A stretch of DNA of 18,500 bases from Candidatus Magasanikiibacteriota bacterium. Its GTDB lineage: Bacteria; Patescibacteriota; Patescibacteriia; Magasanikbacterales; GWA2-37-8. Positions 7,801 through 12,496 of the stretch are shown in pieces. Location: positions 1-18,500 of the forward strand of contig JAPLWP010000064.1 of assembly GCA_026396535.1 (NCBI GenBank), read 5' to 3'. The position numbers were made by a program, and so were the translations under genes. The stretch's first letter is position 1. Each line of letters begins with the position of its first letter. The notes under the pieces were generated by a model. It worked only from the letters and a program-made list of their open reading frames with translations. It had not been told where the DNA came from and made no database searches.

Positions 7801-9410
7801 GATGTTTGTGTTGCTCCCGTATAATAAATATCCGAAGGAATAATCCTAACATAAGCTGGACCGGAATAATCAGAACCACCGCCCAAGTTAATACTAAAAG
7901 TAATATTATTACTTCCAGCACTAGTATCAACGCCAAGTATATTACCAGCCAACGTACTAACAGTACCAACACTAGCTGCGGCTGACACAAGCGCAGTACT
8001 ACCCCAACTTAAACCATCCGCTGAAATCTGCACCAACAAATTAACATCGCTACCGTCAATATCAGACACCGTAGTAGTCACAGTCACAATCGGTCCATAT
8101 GCTTCTACCGGAAAAATTGGCGAAACACTAGGAGCGGCAGTTGGCAAGGAGGTCGTAGCAAAACCTAAAGAACCATCATTTAACACAAAAGATATAGCCA
8201 ACAATTGAGTAGAGCTGCTATATACTGAGGAAACCGAACTATCACTACCTAAAGTACCACCAGATAAATTATACGAAGTCCAAACAGAACTGGTATTTAC
8301 CAAGGCACTCAGACTATAATTTGACCCAAGCCCTGCAAAAATAGATTTATTTCCATTAAAAAAATATAGATCGGAAGGCTGTTGAGAAGTATTATCTATA
8401 GAAAAATATATGTTGGAAAGTATTGTAGAAGTAGTCCAAGAACCATTCGTACCTTTTTTAGCGTATATAATAGTAGAGGTAACATCTACCGGCATACTAC
8501 TTCCGACTTCAGTAGGCTGATAGTAAGTAAAACCAGGTAAACCATCTGAATCAACATCAAAACCAACCAAACGATCAAACCCCATATTACCAGCCATCAG
8601 TGGGAAAAATATATAAGGATTTGCAACGGTAGTCGTGCTCCAACTAGAACCATTATTAGTAGAAGACGCATAATAAAGAGGAAAATTACCATTACTATCA
8701 AGATAACCAATATGAAATATTCTACTTGCTCCTACCCCAGAAACTTTAGCGCCCTTAACCACACAATTGCTGCACGTATTGAGAACTGAACCTGAAGTCC
8801 AACTACCGCCATTATTACTTGAGTATGCTATGTTCACTTGATTGCCAGAAACTTTATAGAAAATAGTAGCAAAATTTTCTAATTTTGAAAAACTTAACAC
8901 TGCGGAATTTCTCAAGGTCATTTCTATACCTGACACCACTGTAGTAGTGGCAGACCACATGGTGGCATTGGTAGAAGTGGTAAACCAAATTTCTGTCGTA
9001 CCCGTAGCAATCATAGTCGCTCCAAAGTATCCGCCTATTTGATTATAATCAAAACCAAAATTAATATCCGGATGACCATTACCTCCAATATCAAAACCAT
9101 TTATTCCTGCATTAAATACATCTGCTGGAGCACTCCAACTACCTACAGCACCGTCGGTAGAAGTTGCCACGAACATATGATAGTTGCTCCCAGTAGAACT
9201 AGCAAAGGCATAATAATAAATACCATTTACTTGTAATAACTTAGTGTTGGTATTACTGTTAGCTATCGGCAAATTAGCCGCTTGCGCCAACTGAATATTA
9301 CCAAACATTAAGACAAAAAATAAAAAAATGCCTATAAAAAGCGCGTAGGATTTGTACAAATTTGAAAAAAAATAAATTGACAATAGAGTCTGTTTTTTAA
9401 AAGGAATCAT
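4821..9410 (-). CDS. Large secreted protein with duplicated BNR/Asp-box domains and fibronectin type III modules
   Basis: Predicted exported protein of about 1,529 aa; substrate or partner unknown. I chose ATG 9408-9410 because a consensus -10 at 9454-9459 would start transcription inside the longer open frame (to 9497). The N-terminus is basic (IPFKK), then hydrophobic (FIGIFLFFVLMF), ending with signal peptidase site AQA|A. Numbered from 9497, residues 77-450 and 688-1062 are two clearly homologous domains. Both hold Asp-box-like S-x-D/N-x-G-x-S/T-W motifs (SSNNGGSW, SSTNNGSSW, SANDGASW, SSSDNGTTW), suggesting sialidase-like beta-propellers. FN3-like modules lie at about 575-681 and 1068-1335 (three), then a GSGGGGSS linker, a Thr/Ser/Val-rich stretch and a beta-rich C-terminal domain (1395-1558). 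The protein is very Ser/Thr rich. I see no LPxTG motif, no C-terminal membrane helix and no complete sialidase active site, so adhesion or glycan binding is more likely than hydrolysis. It is a single-gene transcription unit. Confidence 0.85.
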   Translation of the reverse strand: MIPFKKQTLLSIYFFSNLYKSYALFIGIFLFFVLMFGNIQLAQAANLPIANSNTNTKLLQVNGIYYYAFASSTGSNYHMFVATSTDGAVGSWSAPADVFNAGINGFDIGGNGHPDINFGFDYNQIGGYFGATMIATGTTEIWFTTSTNATMWSATTTVVSGIEMTLRNSAVLSFSKLENFATIFYKVSGNQVNIAYSSNNGGSWTSGSVLNTCSNCVVKGAKVSGVGASRIFHIGYLDSNGNFPLYYASSTNNGSSWSTTTVANPYIFFPLMAGNMGFDRLVGFDVDSDGLPGFTYYQPTEVGSSMPVDVTSTIIYAKKGTNGSWTTSTILSNIYFSIDNTSQQPSDLYFFNGNKSIFAGLGSNYSLSALVNTSSVWTSYNLSGGTLGSDSSVSSVYSSSTQLLAISFVLNDGSLGFATTSLPTAAPSVSPIFPVEAYGPIVTVTTTVSDIDGSDVNLLVQISADGLSWGSTALVSAAASVGTVSTLAGNILGVDTSAGSNNITFSINLGGGSDYSGPAYVRIIPSDIYYTGATQTSSAFTVDLTQPTAVGNLTLNSVSASSVILNFPSTTSTDANFSQYKIFYSSSSSVTESGMAFTSSSNVNLANSNFNGASATTIAGLSPSTVYYFKIFAYDSYGNSTSSVSELTVTTSDFYSGHLPTVSADAKTKLLVVGGVYYLAFSSSTSDGTYHMYVVTSTNGIDGSWSRPVDVFNHGIYANGADSQPNRGNFGFDYNSVAGYFGAVIYATSTGEIWFASSTNVAGWSATTTAASGLSIFNVPRNINLTFSKAEDLAVIFYNYNVSYDINVSYSANDGASWTQGAGLASASNINLLGGGISGSGLSRIFQFGYYDATLFSVVYASSSDNGTTWTTSTVAANVKGSIAGPGDFGFEKISSFSLDENGLPAFVYYQPVSAGGAGPYNVTSTVTYAHRSNLGIWTTSTIASVYWAIDNSSQRVSDLIFYNTNQPIFAGLGNNFGLFAGLNNGVSWSTSTVTSSVLSEFSDVSLAVNTSSNSWAISYALGDGTLHFATSSLTADAGSPAVPIGLTISQVASSTALASWNQGVGGNENIFYYQIYVNNDSNLLLTGTSSVTHTTSSIANLTPNTHYIFKVSSALFGTATSSFVTSSFYTSSTDPISPTVSNVSTSSLTFSWNANGNPTSTIYNVTGGELDDSVEATSTTMTVLPNKVYTLVVKSRNNNGSSNAAVSASATTTLAAIPGTPSAAATGQTTMSVSWSASSNITSTVYELYNVTNSSVVVTTTATSASVTGLTVATSYQFKVRAQYNSDNTTWTSYSATSNVVSTNAASSGGSGGGGSSAVYSPTKVVTPSSTVSSTVVLTTSTDIIVTPPTTATIESSSFVSVSQAESDLKFPSNIKFSYQPGAKLKFNYDYQNLSSKTVNLKVVRKLLDSKKKVVKTANANLKLKSKEIFHGKVDETLTKTVKPGIYTELMQIFVNNKVVSENSFDIQVEKLKKKYFSLGSVADANNDINFLESQMAGGDYQIRIRVYDDKTKELLAENSLNFNIESK
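6312..7436 (-). repeat. Second copy of the duplicated BNR-like domain
   Basis: Encodes the second homologous domain (about 375 residues), collinear with the first over its whole length and separated from it by an intervening domain and an FN3-like module. Similarity is at protein level. The DNA copies have diverged, so this is an old internal duplication rather than a recent tandem repeat. Confidence 0.8.
8148..9269 (-). repeat. First copy of the duplicated BNR-like domain
   Basis: Encodes the first homologous domain of the secreted protein (about 374 residues). Landmarks shared with the second copy in the same order are TKLLxVxGxYYxAF, YHMxVxTSTxG, GSWSxPxDVFNxGI, FGFDYN, GYFGA, EIWFxxSTN, WSATTT, WTTSTI, SIDNTSQ/AIDNSSQ, SDLxFxN and IFAGLGxN. 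Only this copy has a CxxC pair (TCSNCV). Confidence 0.8.
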
Positions 9411-9453
9411 AGAAGTAAAAAAATTAACAGGCCATCTAGTGACTCTACCGCGC

Positions 9454-9459
9454 ATTATA
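9454..9459 (-). promoter_or_regulatory. Extended -10 promoter of the secreted-protein gene
   Basis: On the minus strand TGGTATAAT gives a perfect -10 with the TGn extension. No good -35 is present at 16-18 bp, which extended -10 promoters tolerate. It follows the tsf terminator directly. Transcription would begin near 9447, giving a leader of about 36 bases before ATG 9410 and excluding the upstream in-frame start. Confidence 0.6.
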
Positions 9460-9495
9460 CCAAAAAAACGCATATCCGCATAGTTTTTTATCCAC

Positions 9496-9524
9496 AAAAA
9501 AAGACCTCAGGAGAGGTCTTTTTT
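9496..9524 (-). terminator. Rho-independent terminator of the rpsB-tsf operon
   Basis: GACCTC and GAGGTC form a 6-bp stem (9503-9508 with 9513-9518) around a 4-base loop. It is flanked by A7 (9496-9502) and T6 (9519-9524), so on the minus strand the hairpin is followed by seven T. It starts 12 bases after the displaced tsf stop at 9537. Confidence 0.85.
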
Positions 9525-9536
9525 AAATTATAGATT

Positions 9537-9622
9537 TTATTTCAATTGTTCAGCTACTTCTTCCGCAAAATTCTTCACTACTTTTTCAATACCTTCGCCT
9601 AGTTCGTAGCGAGTAAATCGCA
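9537..9622 (-). pseudogene. tsf: Displaced C-terminal coding segment of EF-Ts (out of frame)
   Basis: This short stretch continues the tsf gene in another frame. Immediately after VGK the alternative frame reads IVRFTRYELGEGIEKVVKNF followed by AEEVAEQLK and a TAA at 9537-9539, which is the usual C-terminus of EF-Ts (VRFxRxELGEGIEK). One extra A in the run at 9626-9629 would join it to the main frame and give 281 aa. It is therefore the tail of tsf separated by a frameshift, not an independent gene. Confidence 0.85.
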
Positions 9623-10381
9623 CTATTTTCCTACCTTGATCTCTTCATTTTTGATGAAAGGCTGTTCGGTAAGAGAAATTTCAGCGTAGAATTTTTCCAA
9701 TTTTCCTTTCACGATATTTTCAATCATGTTTTCTGGCTTGCCCTGTTGTTTAAGCTGATCGATATAGATTGCTTTTTCGCGTTCTACCAATTCAGGATCT
9801 ACACCAGTACGATCTACACATTTTGGATTACTTGCTGCAATATGCAAAGCAACATCCATACCTAGAGCGACAGTGCCGCCTTCAAGCTCTACCATGATAC
9901 CCATCTTTTTGCCGTGCAAATAAGTGGCTACCAATTTATTGTCATTGTATAGAGCAAAACGACGAACAGAAATTTTTTCTCCCAAAGTAAGACCAAGATT
10001 ATTCAAGACAGATTGAACGGTTTCACCACCCAAGTCTGCATTCATCAAAGCGGCTTCATCAGAAATTTTATTTTCTACAATCGCTTTAGCGACGTTGTTG
10101 GCAAAAGCCACAAAATTGTCACTACCGGATACAAAATCTGTTTCACAGTTTACTTCTACTAGAGCACCGACTTTATTGTCGGCACTTACATATCCAGTCA
10201 CCATACCTTCGCTAGCAATTTTGTCAGCACGTTTGGCAGCTTTCACTATTCCTTTTTTGCGTAAAATATCGGCGGCTTTTTCCATATCACCCTGGGCTTC
10301 TTCCATAGCTCCTTTGCAGTCCATCATGCCAGCGCCAGTCATGGCACGTAATTTGGCGATATCGGCTGCTGTAATGGTCAT
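9623..10381 (-). CDS. tsf: Elongation factor Ts, C-terminus frameshifted
   Basis: EF-Ts catalyses GDP release from EF-Tu so that it can be reused in elongation. The frame codes for 252 aa. It has the N-terminal UBA-like module LRAMTGAGMMDCKGAMEEA (about 11-29) and the EF-Tu-contacting core with VEVNCETDFVSGSDNF (about 75-90). It also has the paired core subdomains, including GALVEV and GIMVELEGGTVALGMDVALHIAA. The frame ends prematurely at a TAG (9623-9625) right after VGK, while the conserved C-terminal tail continues in another frame to 9537. The break coincides with four A's (9626-9629 as T on the plus strand), so a one-base deletion or a sequencing error is the simplest cause. It follows rpsB by 37 bases, the standard rpsB-tsf order, and precedes a terminator. 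Confidence 0.95.
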   Translation of the reverse strand: MTITAADIAKLRAMTGAGMMDCKGAMEEAQGDMEKAADILRKKGIVKAAKRADKIASEGMVTGYVSADNKVGALVEVNCETDFVSGSDNFVAFANNVAKAIVENKISDEAALMNADLGGETVQSVLNNLGLTLGEKISVRRFALYNDNKLVATYLHGKKMGIMVELEGGTVALGMDVALHIAASNPKCVDRTGVDPELVEREKAIYIDQLKQQGKPENMIENIVKGKLEKFYAEISLTEQPFIKNEEIKVGK

Positions 10382-10418
10382 ATGATTTTTATTTTGAAGA
10401 ATTATTTATAATTTATTT

Positions 10419-11129
10419 TTAGATGCTTGACTCTTTAGTCATAGCGCGACGAACTGGAGCTTTAGCAACTGGTTTAGCAGCCGCTTTTACTACGGAAGAT
10501 TTACCTTCAGTATTTCTAGCTTCAAAATTCTGTACTGGAGCTGGAGCTTTTTTCATCTCTTTTTCCATTACAGCACGATTCTTTTCCCACTGTTCTTTAC
10601 CTTCTTTAACAGCACCGGCCATTAGGTTGGTAATAATTTTAATAGAGTTTACAGCATCGTCATTGGCTGGGATTACTACGGAAGCCTGTTCTGGATTTAC
10701 ATTGGTATCACAGATAGCGATAATTGGCACATTGGTGCGTTCCGCTTCAGCTACAGCAGTTTTGCTCACACGCATATCTACGATGAACAAAGCGTCAGGC
10801 ATTTTATCAACCGCAGTCAAACCGGATAGATATCTATCCATTTTTTCTACGGATTTTTTGAGATCAATCTGTTCTTTTTTAGTATATTTTTCAATCTCTC
10901 CGGATTCAATCTGCATTTTTAGAGATTTATATTTTTTCAAACGGTGTTTAGTTTCATCAAAGTTTGTAAGCAAACCACCGATCCAACGTTCAGTCAAGTT
11001 TAAAATGTGTACGCCGTTGCGAACACCAAAAATGTACTGTTTCATTTTAGGGTGCCAACGAGACTTCTGATGCCCAAAGTGCATACCGGCTTTAAGCATT
11101 TCCATCATTGATGGTAGTGTTTGTGACAT
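10419..11129 (-). CDS. rpsB: 30S ribosomal protein S2 (uS2) with a large internal in-frame deletion
   Basis: uS2 is a late-assembling 30S subunit protein near the platform that helps hold S1 and position mRNA. I chose ATG 11127-11129 because AAGGA lies four bases before it and the family N-terminus (MxxMLKAGMHFGHQKSRWHPKMK) starts here; the in-frame GTG at 11178 would fall in the leader. The 236-residue product has the N-terminal motif and IFGVRNGVHILNL, then jumps directly to TERWIGGLLTNF, followed by the coiled-coil hairpin and PDALFIVDMR, AICDTNVNPEQASVVIPAND. About 50 residues normally between these blocks, including the segment with a motif like ILFVGTKKQA, are absent without loss of frame (junction near 10994). 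A basic Lys/Ala/Pro C-terminal extension is present. It is the first gene of the rpsB-tsf operon. Confidence 0.93.
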   Translation of the reverse strand: MSQTLPSMMEMLKAGMHFGHQKSRWHPKMKQYIFGVRNGVHILNLTERWIGGLLTNFDETKHRLKKYKSLKMQIESGEIEKYTKKEQIDLKKSVEKMDRYLSGLTAVDKMPDALFIVDMRVSKTAVAEAERTNVPIIAICDTNVNPEQASVVIPANDDAVNSIKIITNLMAGAVKEGKEQWEKNRAVMEKEMKKAPAPVQNFEARNTEGKSSVVKAAAKPVAKAPVRRAMTKESSI

Positions 11130-11228
11130 ATTTTCCTTATCTTCCCCGAGGGGAGTTATTGCCTCTTCGTTCTCACCCACCGAGTGGTCGGGGGAGGAAA
11201 AAAATGAACGAATGAGTGATTAAAATAT
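11130..11228 (-). promoter_or_regulatory. Structured 5' leader of rpsB, candidate S2 autoregulatory element
   Basis: The predicted transcript begins about 100 bases before the rpsB ATG, much longer than other leaders here. Arms TTCGTTC and GAACGAA (11206-11212 and 11166-11172 on the plus strand) can form a perfect 7-bp stem closing a GC-rich inner hairpin (CCAC-TCG-GTGG). A second small hairpin (TCCC-CTCG-GGGA) sits just before the Shine-Dalgarno AAGGA. Autoregulation by S2 through the rpsB leader is known in other bacteria; function here is inferred. Confidence 0.45.
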
Positions 11229-11234
11229 GGACGG

Positions 11235-11263
11235 ATTATATCTGAAAGTATAGGAAATGTCAA
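11235..11263 (-). promoter_or_regulatory. Consensus sigma70 promoter of rpsB-tsf
   Basis: On the minus strand a perfect -35 TTGACA (11258-11263) and a perfect -10 TATAAT (11235-11240) are separated by exactly 17 bp. It fits the high expression expected of a ribosomal protein operon. Transcription would start near 11228. Confidence 0.88.
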
Positions 11264-11288
11264 GTTTTTGGCATGCGGCTCACCTATC

Positions 11289-11317
11289 TTGACTTTTTCT
11301 CAAAAAAATGTTACTTT
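11289..11317 (+). promoter_or_regulatory. Predicted promoter of the Nudix cassette
   Basis: A -35 TTGACT (11289-11294) and a weaker -10 TACTTT (11312-11317) lie 17 bp apart, in divergent orientation 25 bp from the rpsB promoter. Transcription would start near 11324, leaving a leader of about 50 bases. Confidence 0.5.
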
Positions 11318-11342
11318 AACCAGTCTTTTCGACCATATCACG

Positions 11343-11368
11343 CTGTGTGGTATGCCATTTCACAGGAG
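11343..11368 (+). promoter_or_regulatory. Shine-Dalgarno site with overlapping hairpin, Nudix gene
   Basis: AGGAG at 11364-11368 lies 8 bases before the ATG at 11377 and fixes that start over the in-frame GTG at 11347. CTGTG (11343-11347) and CACAG (11361-11365) can pair, with TGG/CCA inside, and this partly covers the Shine-Dalgarno site. A strong site is unusual in this window. Confidence 0.5.
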
Positions 11369-11376
11369 AATCCAAC

Positions 11377-11943
11377 ATGGACCCCAAGCCCGCTCTTTTC
11401 ACTGACCACACCGACACTCAGACTGTATTCCTCTCCGAGGCAGACCACGCGAAGGCCGACAGTGCCTACTGTATGGTCGGCGCACTGATCGTCATCGTCG
11501 ATCGCCAGAAGAAAACCGTCTACCTGGCGCAGAACAAGGATGGCTCGTTGCCCAACTGGTACGGTCTGACGGGGCGCTTTTTCGCTGGCGAAAGCGAAGA
11601 AACGGCTGCCCAGCGCATCTTCCGCTCCAACACCACTGTGAATCTGCCGGTAGATCGGTTAGAGTTCATCGGGATGAATAGGTGTATCTGGTCCAGACGG
11701 CGCAAAGAGCCTCAAGATCTCGGACGCGACCGACTCTACTTCACCTACGCCGTCGAACTGACGACGGAGGAAATGAAGAAAGCTCAGCTCGGGCTCAAGC
11801 CGCGCAAGTACGAGCGTCGCAGCCTGCGAGAGCTCACCTGGGATCAGATGCACGATGCTGGCCTCCATGAGTCGATGCTGATCTTCCACCGCCGTGTATT
11901 TCCGGTCAGCTTTCCTGGCAACCTGTCACGTCGCCTGACCTGA
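11377..11943 (+). CDS. Nudix-fold protein with degenerate catalytic motif, foreign GC-rich gene
   Basis: 188 aa, likely Nudix fold: a strand-rich MVGALIVIVDRQKKTVYLAQ (33-52), then WYGLTGRFFAGESEETAAQRIF. The Nudix box (GX5EX7REUXEEXGU) matches G66, E72 and R80, but the following residues are I-F-R-S-N-T-T instead of E-U-x-E-E-x-G. The metal-binding glutamates are therefore missing and hydrolysis by the normal mechanism is unlikely. The C-terminal half contains YFTYAVELTTEEM and ends MLIFHRRVFPVSFPGN. A sample of 60 bases (11521-11580) is 60% GC against 32% in prmC (13561-13620), with C/G-ending codons throughout, which points to recent transfer. It has its own promoter, Shine-Dalgarno site and terminator and sits between the divergent rpsB and rpmE promoters. 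Its substrate or partner is unknown. Confidence 0.72.
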   Translation: MDPKPALFTDHTDTQTVFLSEADHAKADSAYCMVGALIVIVDRQKKTVYLAQNKDGSLPNWYGLTGRFFAGESEETAAQRIFRSNTTVNLPVDRLEFIGMNRCIWSRRRKEPQDLGRDRLYFTYAVELTTEEMKKAQLGLKPRKYERRSLRELTWDQMHDAGLHESMLIFHRRVFPVSFPGNLSRRLT

Positions 11944-11946
11944 CCG

Positions 11947-11976
11947 GCCATCGCCCTCAAAAGGCGGTAGGATGGC
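11947..11976 (+). other. GC-rich hairpin just after the Nudix stop codon
   Basis: GCCATC (11947-11952) pairs with GATGGC (11971-11976), and the adjacent GCC (11953-11955) can pair with GGC (11963-11965). No T-run follows, so it is not a terminator by itself. It may stabilise the mRNA end or belong to a composite structure with the hairpin at 11992-12054. Confidence 0.4.
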
Positions 11977-11991
11977 GCGGATCTTCACAAG

Positions 11992-12054
11992 ACCGCTCAC
12001 CATACCTACTCTATCCCCAAAAACTTGGAGCTAGAGTAGGGTGAGCGGTTTTTT
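11992..12054 (+). terminator. Long bulged hairpin terminator ending the Nudix cassette
   Basis: ACCGCTCACC (11992-12001) pairs with GGTGAGCGGT (12040-12049), and CTACTCTA (12006-12013) pairs with TAGAGTAG (12032-12039). Together they give 18 base pairs with one 4-base bulge (ATAC). The apical loop contains a further CCAA/TTGG pairing. Six T's (12049-12054) follow. It is much longer than the 6-9 bp terminators elsewhere in the window. Confidence 0.8.
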
Positions 12055-12071
12055 GTTTGAGATAAAAGCCC

Positions 12072-12099
12072 TTGACTTTCCCATATAATCTGCTATAAT
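12072..12099 (+). promoter_or_regulatory. Promoter of rpmE
   Basis: A -35 TTGACT (12072-12077) and a perfect -10 TATAAT (12094-12099) are separated by 16 bp, with a TGC extension before the -10. Transcription would start near 12106, leaving a leader of about 20 bases. Confidence 0.8.
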
Positions 12100-12125
12100 T
12101 GGCCTACTAGTTAATTTTCAAATTT

Positions 12126-12416
12126 ATGAAAGCAAAAATTCATCCAGAATACAACAATGATTGCGTAGTGACTTGTGCTTGTGGCAACACCTTTACCACT
12201 GGCTCCACTATGAAAGAAATCCGCGTGGAATTGTGCAACCAGTGCCATCCTTTCTATACCGGCAAACAGAAATTCGTAGACACTGCTCGCCGCGTAGAAA
12301 AATTCCAGGAAAAAGTTTCCCGCGTAGCCGCTGCCGCCGCAACTCGCAAAGGCAAGAAGGTAAAGAAGGCTGCAGAAGCTGTAAAAAAATCCGCCAAAAA
12401 AGCAGCCAAAGCTTAG
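12126..12416 (+). CDS. rpmE: 50S ribosomal protein L31 (bL31), zinc-binding form
   Basis: bL31 is a small protein of the 50S central protuberance that bridges to the 30S head. The 96-residue protein starts [10 protein letters not shown] and carries the four zinc cysteines of the C+ type: the CACG pair (Cys17, Cys19) and [14 protein letters not shown] (Cys37, Cys40). After about residue 65 it has a lysine/alanine-rich extension ([20 protein letters not shown]) absent from standard 66-70 residue homologues, probably contacting rRNA. It has its own promoter and terminator and lies upstream of prfA, as often seen in bacteria. The ATG has an AT-rich leader without a Shine-Dalgarno site. Confidence 0.95.
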   Translation: MKAKIHPEYNNDCVVTCACGNTFTTGSTMKEIRVELCNQCHPFYTGKQKFVDTARRVEKFQEKVSRVAAAAATRKGKKVKKAAEAVKKSAKKAAKA

Positions 12417-12426
12417 CAATTTTAAG

Positions 12427-12466
12427 ACAGACCAATTTAAGCCCTTTGCTTTTGGTCTGTTTTTTT
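12427..12466 (+). terminator. Rho-independent terminator after rpmE
   Basis: ACAGACCAA (12427-12435) and TTGGTCTGT (12452-12460) form a 9-bp stem with a 16-base loop, followed by a T-run (12460-12466). It begins 10 bases after the rpmE stop. Confidence 0.85.
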
Positions 12467-12473
12467 ATATAAT
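12445..12473 (+). promoter_or_regulatory. Predicted promoter of prfA-prmC, overlapping the rpmE terminator
   Basis: A perfect -10 TATAAT (12468-12473) begins two bases after the terminator T-run. A weak -35 (TTTGCT at 12445-12450, 17-bp spacing) lies in the terminator loop. Transcription would start near 12480, about 17 bases before the prfA ATG. Confidence 0.5.
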
Positions 12474-12496
12474 GGATTCTAGTCGGTAATAAATTT

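Noticed and set aside
9039..9236. Short plus-strand open frame opposite the first BNR-like domain
   Set aside because: Its residue pattern follows from the complementary Ser/Thr/Asn-rich coding sequence; there is no promoter or Shine-Dalgarno site.
9411..9497. Longer N-terminus of the secreted protein (start at 9497)
   Set aside because: The -10 element and likely transcription start lie inside this extension, and the signal peptide is complete from ATG 9410.
9623..9640. Programmed -1 frameshifting in tsf
   Set aside because: A -1 slip on AAA before TAG would restore the tail, but the site is not a canonical X-XXY-YYZ heptamer (only the A-site codon can re-pair) and I saw no downstream pseudoknot. 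A lost base in an A-run is simpler.
11130..11180. GTG start of rpsB at 11178-11180
   Set aside because: The extra 17 residues are not part of the family, and ATG 11127-11129 has a Shine-Dalgarno site AAGGA at proper spacing.
11278..12001. GCTCACC at 11278-11284 and 11995-12001 as insertion-site repeats
   Set aside because: Seven bases is too short to be convincing, and the second copy is explained as part of the terminator stem.
11264..12071. Integron gene cassette with attC site
   Set aside because: The hairpin at 11992-12054 looked attC-like, but no matching R' and R'' core sites are present, the T-run fits a terminator, and there is no integrase in the window.
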